A stretch of DNA of 64,000 bases, taken from NCBI GenBank assembly GCA_950097015.1, contig CATNEN010000007.1, positions 1,116,001 to 1,180,000 on the forward strand, read 5' to 3'. Below, in pieces: positions 34,915 to 45,632 of the stretch. The position numbers and the translations under genes are program-made. Source of the stretch: Macrostomum hystrix. Taxonomy: Eukaryota; Platyhelminthes; Macrostomidae. The notes beneath the pieces are model-generated. The model did not search any database. It saw only the letters and a list, made by a program, of their open reading frames with translations, and was not told the DNA's origin. How positions within the stretch are numbered: position 1 is the first letter of the stretch; every line of letters starts with the position of its first letter.

Positions 34915-35088
34915 CGATCCCGAGATTAACTGACTCGCGTATTTGTTGTGTACATACTGCTTGCTTATCTATGACTGAATGCTCCTAATTAAGTCTAATC
35001 AACGATTGAATAATCCCAGCTACTGACAGTAGTAATGTTCCTATGCGATTTTCAATTTCTAAATTCTTTTTTTATTCTTAAAATATCA

Positions 35089-35094
35089 AATAAA
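35089..35094 (+). terminator. Poly(A) signal of the ARF-family gene
   Basis: AATAAA 175 bp after the stop codon in AT-rich sequence. Confidence 0.6.
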
Positions 35095-35099
35095 TATAA

Positions 35100-36410
35100 A
35101 TGACAAGCACCTGTGAGTTGTTTTTGTACCAAAATCCGACAGTAAAGCCTTTCATGCTACTCATGAAGATCTATTTGCAAATATGAATCTTAATCAAACG
35201 TAATAGCCAAGAGAATAAGAATAAATGAATTAGCGGATAATTATCGAATTAGGCAGGTGTTGAAAGACTTGATTTCTGAAAACTCATCAGAAATTCTACG
35301 CTTGGGCCAAGAGTTAGTAAGTGTTTGTACAACAAAAAAGTACAAATATAGTTATTTGCGGATAAAGTCTGTTCTTCACAACATGGTGTACATCAGCACA
35401 ACAGTTGGAATAAAACTAAAAACATAATTGTCTATTTCTACAAAAGTTATACAATTCTTTGAACATAATAGAAATTAAAAATACACACACTATACATACT
35501 ACTCGTACTTGAGCACAAGGTTTAACAAAATTTCTGCTCAGAATTATCACAGTTAAAAAGACTATTGTAATTGTCTAGTGTTTAAAGTGTTCAATTTCGG
35601 AAAATGAGAAAACTTTATTGAACCTTTTGAGCATTCATTAGTAAACGCTTAGCAGAAACAATAAATATGTTCTATTTTTCTTAGAAAGCAGACTCGAATT
35701 ATCTAGAAACCATATCAAAAGTTTTTTAGAAACCATACAAAAATTTCCTAGAAACCACATCAACGTTTCCTAGAAACAATATTGAAGTTTCCAAGAAATC
35801 ATATTAAAGTTTCCTAGAAACCATAGTAAATGAATTTTTATACAAACAAGCTTCGAACTAGATGTTTAAAATCGACAAAAAATCCTATAGGTTTCCTGTA
35901 AAGTATACACAATTTCAAAGAAGCAGTTAAGCGTTTCCAAGCAACTAATTTTCCAAGAAACAGTCAGTGAAAAAGTAACAGGAAAGCTTTCTAAAGCGAA
36001 CTGTACATTGACAGTAGAAAGATTACGGTGGTATTTCAAATACACTTTTTCTGTCTCTCCCAAAATATCCAACTATTCTCTATGAAATTCCAGAACACGG
36101 GCTACAATTCTGCGCTCTTGATTTGATGAAAATTAGGTTTATCATGTAGCCATGTCGGCTATTATTGTAGATTTTTTGTGTTGATCATATTTTCTATTTT
36201 GAACCAATATGAATTCGCCATAGAAGTTCATACACAGCAATGTTACTTGTTCCTGACACTGGGGTCTTCGACTGTTAACAAGATTACAATAAAAAACGAA
36301 TGTCGGTTCCCACAAAAAAAACGGAAACAAGAACAGCATTCTGCTACTAGTAGAAAACAGTAAAAACCGTAAAGAAATTAGACCCTCTTCGCTCTCTGCT
36401 GAGCTCCAAT
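35100..36410. other. AT-rich intergenic region with a degenerate repeat
   Basis: No gene recognised. At 35690-35960 there are about ten degenerate copies of a motif like TTTCCTAGAAACCATAT, spaced irregularly by 25-30 bp. The rest is unique. Confidence 0.6.
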
Positions 36411-36414
36411 CGTA

Positions 36415-39400
36415 TCACAGGAACACATACTCGTCCGTGGACAGTGTAGTATAGCCGTCCCTGTTGAAACTGATCTGATGCAGCCGCAGCAGAGACTCCT
36501 CCAGTTCCGTGTAGGTCTCGTGCTCTCGCTGGCTGGCGTCGGTGCCAATGGAGAACAGCGGCAGGGCGGCAGACGCTGATGAGTAGGATGACGATGCGTC
36601 TAGATCGGCCCGATCCTGCGGACTGGCGGCGCAGACGTCAACGCGGCGAAGGAAGCAGTCAGCCTCGGGCCAGGAGCGCAGGAGGAAGCCGAGAGCACAG
36701 CTGGGGTCCAGCTCGGCCAGTCTCACCAGCCTAGGCTTGGCCCGATAGTGCAGGCTGGGCGGGGCGCCGGCCGGCTCGCACACGTGCGGATCCAGGCACA
36801 GCAGGCGATCGCCCTGGTAGCCGAAGATGTAGACGGAGTGGCGCGGCCGGCCTCCAAGCATGCCGACGAAGGCTTCGTCACCGAGCAGCACCTGGGGAGG
36901 GGATGTTTGAGAGGGAGTTTACATTGTGCTTATATTGAGTTTACTTGTGTTTACATTATGTTTTACATTATATACATTGTGTTTATATTGTGTTTAAACT
37001 GCTCTGATAAGCCTTATGTGTGTTTAAACTGCTCTGATAAGCCTTGTGTGTGTTTACACTGCTCTGATAAGCCTTGTGTGTGTTTACACTGCTCTGATAA
37101 GCCTTGTGTGTGTTTACACTGCTCTGATAAGCCTTGTGTGTGTTTACACTGCTCTGATAAGCCTTGTGTGTGTTTACACTGCTCTGATAAGCCTTGTGTG
37201 TGTTTACACTGCTCTGATAAGCCTTGTGTGTGTTTACACTGCTCTGATAAGCCTTGTGTGTGTTTAAACTGCTCTGATAAGCCTTATGTGTGTTTACACT
37301 GCTCTGATAAGCCTTATGTGTGTTTACACTGCTCTGATAAGCCTTATGTGTTTACACTGCTCTGATAAGCCTTGTGTGTGTTTAAACTGCTCTGATAAAG
37401 CTTGAGTGTGTTTACACTGCTCTGATAAGCCTTATGTGTGTTTAAACTGCTCTGATAAGCCTTGTGTGTGTTTACACTGCTCTGATAAGCCTTGTGTGTG
37501 TTTACACTGCTCTGATAAGCCTTGTGTGTGTTTACACTGCTCTGATAAGCCTTGTGTGTGTTTACACTGCTCTGATAAGCCTTGTGTGTGTTTACACTGC
37601 TCTGATAAGCCTTGTGTGTGTTTAAACTGCTCTGATAAAGCTTGAGTGTGTTTACACTGCTCTGATAAGCCTTATGTGTGTTTACACTGCTCTGATAAGC
37701 CTTATGTGTGTTTACACTGCTCTGATAAACCCCATGTGTGTTTACATTAGTCTTCAAATTATCTTACTCAATAGTTTAACAGAAGAATCACCTGCAAAGC
37801 GGCCAGGTACATGGGATTGGCCAGCCGAGCTCCCCCAAGCCACAGAGGCAGCAGCAGCAGCACGGCTCTGTTGTCACGAAAGGCATTGGGCTTGAGCATC
37901 TCAGCCAGCTGGTCCCGGTTGATGCAGGACTGCCTGGCAACTAGAACACTCAGGGTGGCCAGCATGGGCTCGTAAGCCGCTTCCTGGGCAAACATAGCAA
38001 CAAGTGCTCAAATCAATGTTGATTCCCACTGCTCAAATCAATGTTGATTCCCACTGCTCAAATCAATGTGGATTCCCACTGCTCAAATCAATGTGGATTC
38101 CCACTGCTCAAATCAATGTGGATTCCCACTGCTCAAATCAATGTGGATTCCCACTGCTCAAATCAATGTGGATTCCCACTGCTCTAATCAATGTTGATTC
38201 CCACTGCTCAAATCAATGTGGATTCCCACTGCTCAAATCTAGCTCAGTTACCAACTCAGGTCAATCTGGGCTCCATTAGCTGCTACTCACCTGCACAGCC
38301 AGCCGAATGGCTTCAGCAGCCGTGGCAGGCCCGATGAAACGGCCGGCCGGTGAGCCGCTCGCATGCTGCAGCAGCCGGCGCAGTGACAGCGGGCCGTTGG
38401 TCTCATGGAACAGATTCAACAGCTGGCCAATCAGCTGCTGGCCGTTGGTTCCTCCGCGGCCTGCCTGCAGCTGCTGGAACCTCCAGGCCCGGCCGAAGTG
38501 CAGCGACTGCAGCGCGTTGCCAAGCAGCATCTGGGCGCAGCGGTACATGCAGCCCCAGCCCGCATCCGTGGTGAACCGCCTCCGGCCTCCGCTCAAGTCT
38601 GAGCTGCTTTTTGAGTCGCTGTTAACAGGCTCGTTGAGCACAATTGGTTCGAAGTTTTTTCTGGAAAACAATAAGTGCATTTTATGTGCTTTGGGAACGT
38701 ATTAAAACGCTCCCAAACGAATACACTGGTATCAAGAACAATGCTCTCAAAGGACAATGGTCCCAAGGACACTGGTCTTAAGGACACTGGTCCCAAGGAC
38801 ACTGGTCTTAAGGACACTGGTCCCAAGGACACTGGTCCCAAGGACACTGGTCCCAAGGACACTGGTCCCAAGGACACTGGTCCCAAGGACACTGGTCCCA
38901 AGGACACTGGTCCCAAGGACACTGGTCTTAAGGACACTGGTATCAAGAACAATGCTCTCAAAGGACACTGGTCCCAAGGACACTGGTCCCAAGGACACTG
39001 GTCCCAAGGACACTGGTCCTAAGGACACTGGTCCCAAGGACACTGGTCCCAAGGACACTGGTCCCAAGGACACTGGTCCCAAGGACAATGGTCCCAAGGA
39101 CACTGGTCCTAAGGACACTGGTCCCAAGGACACTGGTCCCAAGGACACTGGTCCCAAGGACACTGGTCTTAAGGACACTGGTCCCAAGGACACTGGTCCC
39201 AAGGACACAGGCCTGCTGTAAATTGGTTATTACCTGTAGCAAGCGAAGAATCTGGAGGCCATATCGGCAGCCAGTTGCCTTGTCTGCTCAGACTGATTAG
39301 TGTCATAGTACGCCCCCATACAGCATACTGGCTGAGATTTTGACAACCTCAAACCAGTACTGAGGTTCACTGAATATCTGAAACTGTTCCACATATCGGA

Positions 39401-39710
39401 CACTGTGTCTTTCAACTGCTGCTGCTGTTGCTGCTGCCGACTTGGCTGTAGCGACTCGGTACACGATGAAATTCTACGCAAAGCACCCACAGAAGCGGTG
39501 GAGTTGGAGCCGTTGCTAAGGTCGCAGCCGCTGCCGCCGACGCCGCTCCTAGCGGAATCGAACTCATAGACATCGTAGCCATTGAGGCTGCGATCAACCT
39601 GGACAAAAGTGCCACCGTCTGGCAGCTGGTGACTGCGACTCGGCTGCCGATTTTCATCGCCTTGAAGAGACTGCGCCAAGTCTGGCGGCTTCGAACTGCT
39701 GGAAGATGCC
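36415..39710 (-). CDS. ATG4-type cysteine protease (autophagy), 5' end unresolved
   Basis: Cleaves and delipidates ATG8 proteins in autophagosome formation, in the cytosol. Exons (minus strand): 39710-39234, 38660-38291, 37983-37792, 36891-36415. Junctions agree in phase and rebuild family motifs, such as YR/KNFEPI at the first junction. Motifs: TTDAGWGCMYRCAQMLL with the catalytic Cys; LHFGRAWR; LPLWLGGARLANPMY; GMLGGRPRHSVYIFGY; and LCLDPH with the catalytic Asp and His; then LDPSCALGFLLRSW. The long Ser/Gln-rich N-terminus with a polyQ tract, followed by MWNSFRYSVN and SKSQPVCCMG, resembles the ATG4C/D branch. The true start is not found: no Met precedes in the first exon, except one at 39758-39760 at the edge of a minisatellite. 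A further 5' exon, perhaps beyond 40860, is likely. All three introns carry different minisatellites. Confidence 0.88.
36995..37745. repeat. 30-bp minisatellite in ATG4 intron
   Basis: About 25 copies of a 30-bp unit made of TGATAAGCCTTGTGTGTG and TTTACACTGCTC, with TTTAAACTG and CTTATG variants. It lies between the last and second-last ATG4 exons. Confidence 0.96.
38005..38245. repeat. 25-bp minisatellite in ATG4 intron
   Basis: About 9.5 copies of a 25-bp unit containing AATCAATGTGGATTCCCACT plus GCTCA, between the exons at 37983 and 38291. Confidence 0.95.
38745..39215. repeat. 15-bp minisatellite in ATG4 intron
   Basis: About 31 copies of GGTCCCAAGGACACT with GGTCTTAAGG variants. The unit is a multiple of 3 and open in several frames, giving artefactual ORFs (TGPKD and PVSLG repeats). 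A duplicated block containing TATCAAGAACAATGCTCTCA occurs at 38730 and 38940. Confidence 0.96.
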
Positions 39711-39729
39711 TGGAAGAAATAGGAAATCA

Positions 39730-40860
39730 GTCGTTGAGGATCAGTGTTGGAACTGAGCATCAGTGATGGGATTGAGGATCAGTGTTGGGATTGAGAATCA
39801 GTGAAGGGATTGAGGATCAGTGAAGGGATTGAGGGTTAAGTGTTGGGATTGAGAATCAGTGAAGGGATTGAGGGTCAGTGTAGGGATTGAAGATCAGTGT
39901 AGGGATTGAAGATCAGTGTTGGGATTGAGGGTCAGTGTAGGGATTGAAGATCAGTGTAGGGATTGAAGATCAGTGTTGGGATTGAGGGTCAGTGTAGGGA
40001 TTGAAGATCAGTGTAGGGATTGAAGATCAGTGTTGGGATTGAGGGTCAGTGTAGGGATTGAGGATCAGTGAAGGGATTGAGGATCAGTGAAGGGATTGAA
40101 GATCAGTGTTGGGATTGAGGGTCAGTGTAGGGATTGAAGATCAGTGTTGGGATTGAGGGTCAGTGAAGGGATTGAAGATCAGTGTTGGGATTGAGGGTCA
40201 GTGTAGGGATTGAAGATCAGTGTTGGGATTGAGGGTCAGTGTAGGGATTGAGGATCAGTGATGGGATTGAGGATCAGTGGTGTGATTGAGGGTTAAGTGT
40301 TGGGATTGAGAATCAGTGAAGGGATTGAGGATCAGTGAAGGGATTGAGGATCAGTGAAGGGATTGAAGATCAGTGTTGGGATTGAGGGTCAGTGTAGGGA
40401 TTGAAGATCAGAGTTGGGATTGAGGATCAGTGAAAGGATTGAGGATCAGAGTTGGGATTGAGGGTCAGAGTTGGGATTGAGGATCAGTGTTGGGATTGAG
40501 CATCAGTGTTGGGATTGAGGATCAGAGTTGGGATTGAGGATCAGAGTTGGGATTGAGGATCAGAGTTGGAATTGAGGATCAGAGTTGGGATTGAGGGTCA
40601 GAGTTGGGATTGAGGATCAGTGTTGGGATTGAGCATCAGTGTTGGGATTGAGGATCAGAGTTGGGATTGAGGATCAGAGTTGGGATTGAGGATCAGAGTT
40701 GGAATTGAGGATCAGAGTTGGGATTGAGGGTCAGAGTTGGGATTGAGGATCAGTGTTGGGATTGAGGGTCAGTGTAGGGATTGAGGATCAGTGTAGGGAT
40801 TGAGGATCAGAGTTGGGATTGAGGATCAGTGAAGGGATTGAGGGTCAGTGTAGGGATTGT
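39730..40860. repeat. 19-bp minisatellite upstream of the ATG4 exons
   Basis: About 58 copies of GGGATTGAGGATCAGTGTT with AAG, AGG, GTAG and GAG variants. A block of about 130 bp is duplicated (40480-40610 and 40610-40740). It lies immediately 5' of the first recognised ATG4 exon. Confidence 0.96.
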
Positions 40861-41028
40861 GTATCAGATTAGGATTAGAGTTTCTAGTAAGAATCAAAGG
40901 CAGCGATTTGGATTAGCGGCAGGTTTGAAGACTTAAAACAATTTAGGCTGATAACAAAAAAGATGACAGAAAAAATGAATCCAAAAGTCGTCCTGCTTTT
41001 CAATCCAGCGCGCCTCTCTCATATATTG
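40861..41028. other. Possible 5' region of ATG4 gene
   Basis: Unique sequence between the 19-bp array and the RPL9 poly(A) signal. On the minus strand an ATG-initiated frame (codons for MREARWIEKQDDF) starts near 41025. It has no family match, and I cannot say whether it is the missing ATG4 first exon. Confidence 0.2.
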
Positions 41029-41034
41029 TTTATT
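41029..41034 (-). terminator. Poly(A) signal of RPL9
   Basis: TTTATT on the plus strand is AATAAA on the minus strand, 135 bp beyond the RPL9 stop. Confidence 0.6.
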
Positions 41035-41166
41035 GTACTTGGCCATAACAGACCCGTTGGCAAATAGCTAACAGCACAGTCAGGACACAGCATTGCAGTT
41101 ATAGCCTGCTCAATTCACAGACCCCAAACAACCAACTCGAAGGCATCATCCGAAGCGGCAGCGACT

Positions 41167-41739
41167 TCATTCGTCGCAGGTCAAGACGGTGCCCTTCTCG
41201 CTGACGTAGACACCGTCCAGAAACTTTCGGATATCCTTATTCTTGACAGCGCAACACTGTTGAATGAGTGCGGCAGAATGACTGACCGCCTCAACATCGT
41301 TGCCATCAAGCTGAATCTCGTCCTTGATGCCAGTCTGAGAGATGGTCACTCCGCGCAGCATGTTCACTGTGCGGTTATTCTTCTCGCCAAGAAAGTTGCG
41401 AATCTCAATAGAATCGCCCTTGGCGCTAATCACCATGTTGATGGGAAAGTGAGCGTACACAGACTTCATCTTGTAGCGGAAGCCGTAGGTGACACCCTTG
41501 ATCATGTTGCGCACGTGGGTTACAACTGTGCGCACAGCGGCCAATTCTTTGTGAACGCCGAACCATTTCTCAACGGTCAGGGTGCGACCATTGCTGGACA
41601 CTTTGATGTCTAGTGACAGGTGCCTGAAGGACCTAGATAGGGCGCCCCGCTTGCCTTTGACTCGGACAACGCGGGAATGCGACTCCACTGTGACACCCTC
41701 CGGAATCTTCAGGCTGACGGCTGACTTGATCACCTTCAT
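41167..41739 (-). CDS. RPL9: 60S ribosomal protein L9 (uL6)
   Basis: Structural protein of the large cytosolic ribosomal subunit; 190 residues, the normal eukaryotic length. The start at 41739 gives MKVIKSAVSLKIPEGV, the conserved N-terminus; the 17 codons upstream in frame are 5' leader. Family blocks seen: VRVKGKRGALSRSFRHL, KWFGVHKELAAVRTV, HVRNMIKGVTYGFRYKMKSV, AHFPINMVI, IEIRNFLGEK and DEIQLDGND. The coding sequence has no intron, unusual for RPL9 genes in animals. The leader contains CATTGCAG about 10 bp before the ATG, a possible acceptor for a 5' intron or trans-splicing, not proven. It is intact and conserved, so a functional gene rather than a decayed retrocopy. Confidence 0.97.
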   Translation of the reverse strand: MKVIKSAVSLKIPEGVTVESHSRVVRVKGKRGALSRSFRHLSLDIKVSSNGRTLTVEKWFGVHKELAAVRTVVTHVRNMIKGVTYGFRYKMKSVYAHFPINMVISAKGDSIEIRNFLGEKNNRTVNMLRGVTISQTGIKDEIQLDGNDVEAVSHSAALIQQCCAVKNKDIRKFLDGVYVSEKGTVLTCDE

Positions 41740-41789
41740 GCTGACGGCTGCTGCAATGTTTTGTAGAGTATCTTGAATATCTTGATACA

Positions 41790-44135
41790 ATTAGGCTCTT
41801 AAGGTGATCTTTAATATGCTTTTCTGCTTTCTTAGAGTTAGCTACACTGTGCTGCCAAGGGCTTGGGGGAAATGAAATTGTGACTTTAGGGATGCCACTA
41901 TGTGTTTGCATATGTATTCAAGTAACTTTCTAATCACGAGTTTTTGGTAAAAACAACTTAACCAAAGGGACTCTGCTGTACCTACAGTGTTTTCAACATT
42001 TTTTTCTCATAAAAACTCAACTACCTACAAATATAGAAATTCTAAAATTGCTGACAATCAATAGTCAACTGAGAGGGCATCAATTTTCATCTACTGAGGA
42101 GGCTGTTTAAGTGTACCACAATGCTGTGGCCTATGTACCATAGGGCAAAGTGAATGGTCCCAATGTTTCACCAACTAGTTTCAGAGGATGAATCGGTGCA
42201 TGCAAGTTGCTAGAAAGTACTTTTAAAAGTTGTAACTAGTTTCCACTTTGTTAACTTGGTTTATTGTTGTGTATTTGGAAACTTTCAATGCACCCCTCAT
42301 ATAAAGGGACTCTAGTGAGCGAAAAAAATAGAAAAAATGAAAAAAATGTAAAAAACAATGCTATGTTCTGAAGAAAAAAAGAACATCAATTTTATGTTAA
42401 GAAAATAAAGCCTACTATCAATAGAAAGAAGATAAAATTAACTTTATAATATGTGTTTATACGCTACAATTAGTGCAAAAACAAAAAAGTCATACAGTGC
42501 CAAAAAACATTTTTAAGTATTCACTATGACTGAAATTTAGAAAAAACTACTTTACATAGAACTTAAAAATTTTACTAATAAACTGAAACTGATACTGAAA
42601 TAAACAAATTAAAAATTAAGAAAGAGGATATAAAAATCTATATTAACAATTCTCTTTTAGTAAAAAACAGTTTTTTTATTTGCCAATTTTTTGGTTGAAA
42701 TTTTCTTTTTCTTTTTCTCAATCATTGTTTATAGTATTTTCCAAGTGTATCCCATTAAAATTTTATGTATAATTTTATGTAGAATATGATATACTCAAAT
42801 CTTTTTATTTTCCTTTAGTGGAATCTCCTAGAAACATGTTTCTCTAATGTACCCCCTTTACGCATTTCAGATGGCTTTTGCAATTGACTGTAAATAGTAA
42901 ATTGATGTCTATAGGCCTACAACATCTATTTGTTAAGCTATGGAATAGGTATGGCTTTGCCACTTCTTTCAAGCCAAAAGAGTTTTATATTGTAAACAAA
43001 TAAACATGTCTTGTCAGCATAGTAATCCTATTGAATGTAAAATCGAAATTAATACTTTAATACTGAGTGTTAATAGAAGATATATATATTCCATAGTGTA
43101 GATAACAAAAAAATGAACTATATGATTTTAGAATTTTTTAAATCCATTAAAAAATAAAAAACTTATTGCAATTTTTTTGTTTTCCAAGTCAAATCTATCC
43201 TGTCATCTGAATCACAGCCCCTTATGAGAAAAATACATTACGAAAACAACAAAAATGTAGATCAAAAAATTGTTATAACTTTTTTATTAGGCCTACTTGA
43301 CCAATTTTGATGAGTGAGGTGTCTTTTAACTCAGACAAGCAAGATCTTTAACACAAGAAAACAAAAATATGGAATTTTTACTCTTTTTTCTTACTGGAGC
43401 CCCTATTATTAATAAATGTGCACTCAGACAGTCGTGCTGGTTATAGTATATTTAATCATTTCATATAAATTAATTGATGTACTAAAAATCTAAACGGACA
43501 AAAAACGAAAGCAAGAAAGAAGAGATGAATGGGGAAAAAAGTAAGTTATAATGAAAGAATTCAAACGAATAAACTAAAATTGTAAATTAAAGTTGATTTT
43601 AACGTAGGCTTAATGTATTGAAGTATACTTTAAGGTATTTGTTTATTTTTCAAGCAAATAATAGTACAATCATGAGAAAACAAGTTAGTTTCAACAAAAG
43701 AAGCCAGAATAATATAACCAAAATGTCACTAAAGTAAAACTTTCACAATTTGTCTCGATGTCTCTTAAAATTTGCTTGACAATAAGAACATTTAAAAATA
43801 AAAAAACTGTCCGTATTTTCTGACTATTAAATTATTATTAAAACATAAACATTTTTCATACAATAAAATATTTTTAAAACGTTTGGTACACTTTATAAAA
43901 CTTGTGGCTGCCTCATTTTTTGTTTATATTTGATTAGCGCGAATAAATAACGGGTTATCTTATTGATTAGGCCACTATGTTTTCATTATGTCAATGTTTT
44001 AGTTTGCAGCCATATAATTATATATATTGAAGCATATGTTAAACAGAAGACTCAATTTCAGTGACACTTTTAGTATTAGCGGTGGTAGAAATAGGATTAA
44101 AGGAAGGTCAGCACCTTGCCCAATATGTAAGCCTC
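41790..44135. other. Long AT-rich intergenic region
   Basis: About 2.3 kb of strongly AT-rich unique sequence with many A and T runs. No ORF of note, RNA gene or repeat array recognised. The first few hundred bases would include the RPL9 promoter. Confidence 0.65.
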
Positions 44136-44144
44136 GCTCGCCTC

Positions 44145-44325
44145 TGGCGTAGCCAGGGGGTATCGGTGTATCGTCTGATACCCCAAAATTTTGATGTCTC
44201 AAAGTTTTTCGCATTCAGTTTCTTCGAAAGAAAGAATTAATTGCTTTTTAATCCATGTTAGGAAATTATACGCTGGACAGAACCTAAAACAGATACCCCC
44301 AAAAAATCCTGGTTACGCCGGCCCT
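44145..44325. mobile_element. Short MITE with GGCGTAGCCAGG ends
   Basis: The 181-bp element has left end TGGCGTAGCCAGGGGGTATC and right end, in reverse complement, AGGGCCGGCGTAACCAGG. Both are followed by GGTATC/GGGGTATC. It is flanked by a perfect 9-bp direct repeat GCTCGCCTC at 44136-44144 and 44326-44334. The left end appears about 8 bp shorter than the right. Similar GGCGTAGCCAGG termini occur on DNA transposon relics in other animals; I cannot assign a superfamily. Confidence 0.75.
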
Positions 44326-44657
44326 GCTCGCCTCCTTAAGTAAGTCAAGTAAACTCGAGTGAGTCAATGTGACTTTGAAACTCCAGGGCAGGTAAAAGCT
44401 ATAAATGATTGAAATGAATTTTTTCTAATTAATAAAAAACGTATTAAAAAACTGCAGATAACGATAACTGCAACGATCACCTTAACTTACAGGATTATAC
44501 TACAACATAAAATAAATGCATTAAATTAATTTGTCTCGTATAATCACCCGTGCCGTTTGAAACTCGATTAACAACAGCTTTTTAAGCTGCTTTAGGCGTG
44601 CGTATTCTGCAGGAAATGTGTTTTTTGGACGGCGGCTTTATATACCATTGCGACAAT

Positions 44658-45043
44658 AAATAATAATAATAACAATAACAATGGCGGGCAGGCTGCGGGC
44701 AATGGGCTGCGGGCAATGACACATCATTTAGTGACATTAGACCCGCAGCCAGCGAGGAAGCAATTCTGCCCATTTCGCTGACTCCTGAGCACACACACAC
44801 AGAGATTGTACGCAGGCACACGCTCACACAGGTGTGTACATCTGCCCTGACTTTCTCATCGTCAGGCAGTGTACATTTCACTGTGCCTTGGAGGTTGGCC
44901 CTCAAGGGCGTAAATTGCACGACAAGCCCCCAAGCCTTCTTTCCGCGGCTGCGCCCCAAATAAATGTGGCCTCGCCGTGGAATCGAACTTAGGAACCGTG
45001 GTGCGAGAGGCAAACGCGATAACCGCTCTGCCACCGACTCCCT
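44658..45043 (-). mobile_element. Full-length SINE family 1 copy with perfect target duplication
   Basis: The 386-bp retroposon is read on the minus strand. Its tRNA-derived head contains GTGGCAGAGCGGTTATCGCG (box A type) and AAGTTCGATTCC (box B type), resembling a Ser/Leu tRNA. A conserved body and a TTATTATTATT-rich 3' tail at 44658-44685 follow. A perfect 10-bp duplication TTGCGACAAT flanks it at 44648-44657 and 45044-45053. It is close in sequence to the copies at 26081 and 47757. Confidence 0.93.
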
Positions 45044-45632
45044 TTGCGACAATGAAGGTTCAGATATTAACATTCATGCTAAGCTAAGTTATCAAAGGAC
45101 AAAAAGTACCAATTATAAAGTATAAAGCCTTCCTATCATACGTGGACATGCTCCGCACGCTACATGTGATGTTAGCAAGGCATGAATCACGTGAATCACG
45201 TGAACTTTATTCAACATAAAAATATTTTGCGGTAGTTCATATGATAGTTCATAGTTCATGCTAACTGATTATGGTTAAAAAATATTGTAAAAAATAATAA
45301 AGGAATATAAACAAAGCCAACGACGATATTTTCGAGGTCGTTGGCCCAGAGACGCGCTCTCTGACTTTTCCCTTTTTCTGGCCGCTGCGATAGCAGTCTT
45401 TTGTTTTTGTTGTTATAAATAACGTATGTGCTGCAATTGGACTAAAGAAAGATGTACTCACACTACCATCAAGCAAGGCCAGAACATACAATAATTGTAC
45501 ATGTTTTATGGCTTTTTATCGCCATTCAATTAAAAATCACATAAGCTACTAACACAGAGAAGAATTTGATGGCAATTGTGAAAAAGCCTTTAGTATAGCA
45601 AAAAACATAATCTCATAGAGGTGTCGACCCAG

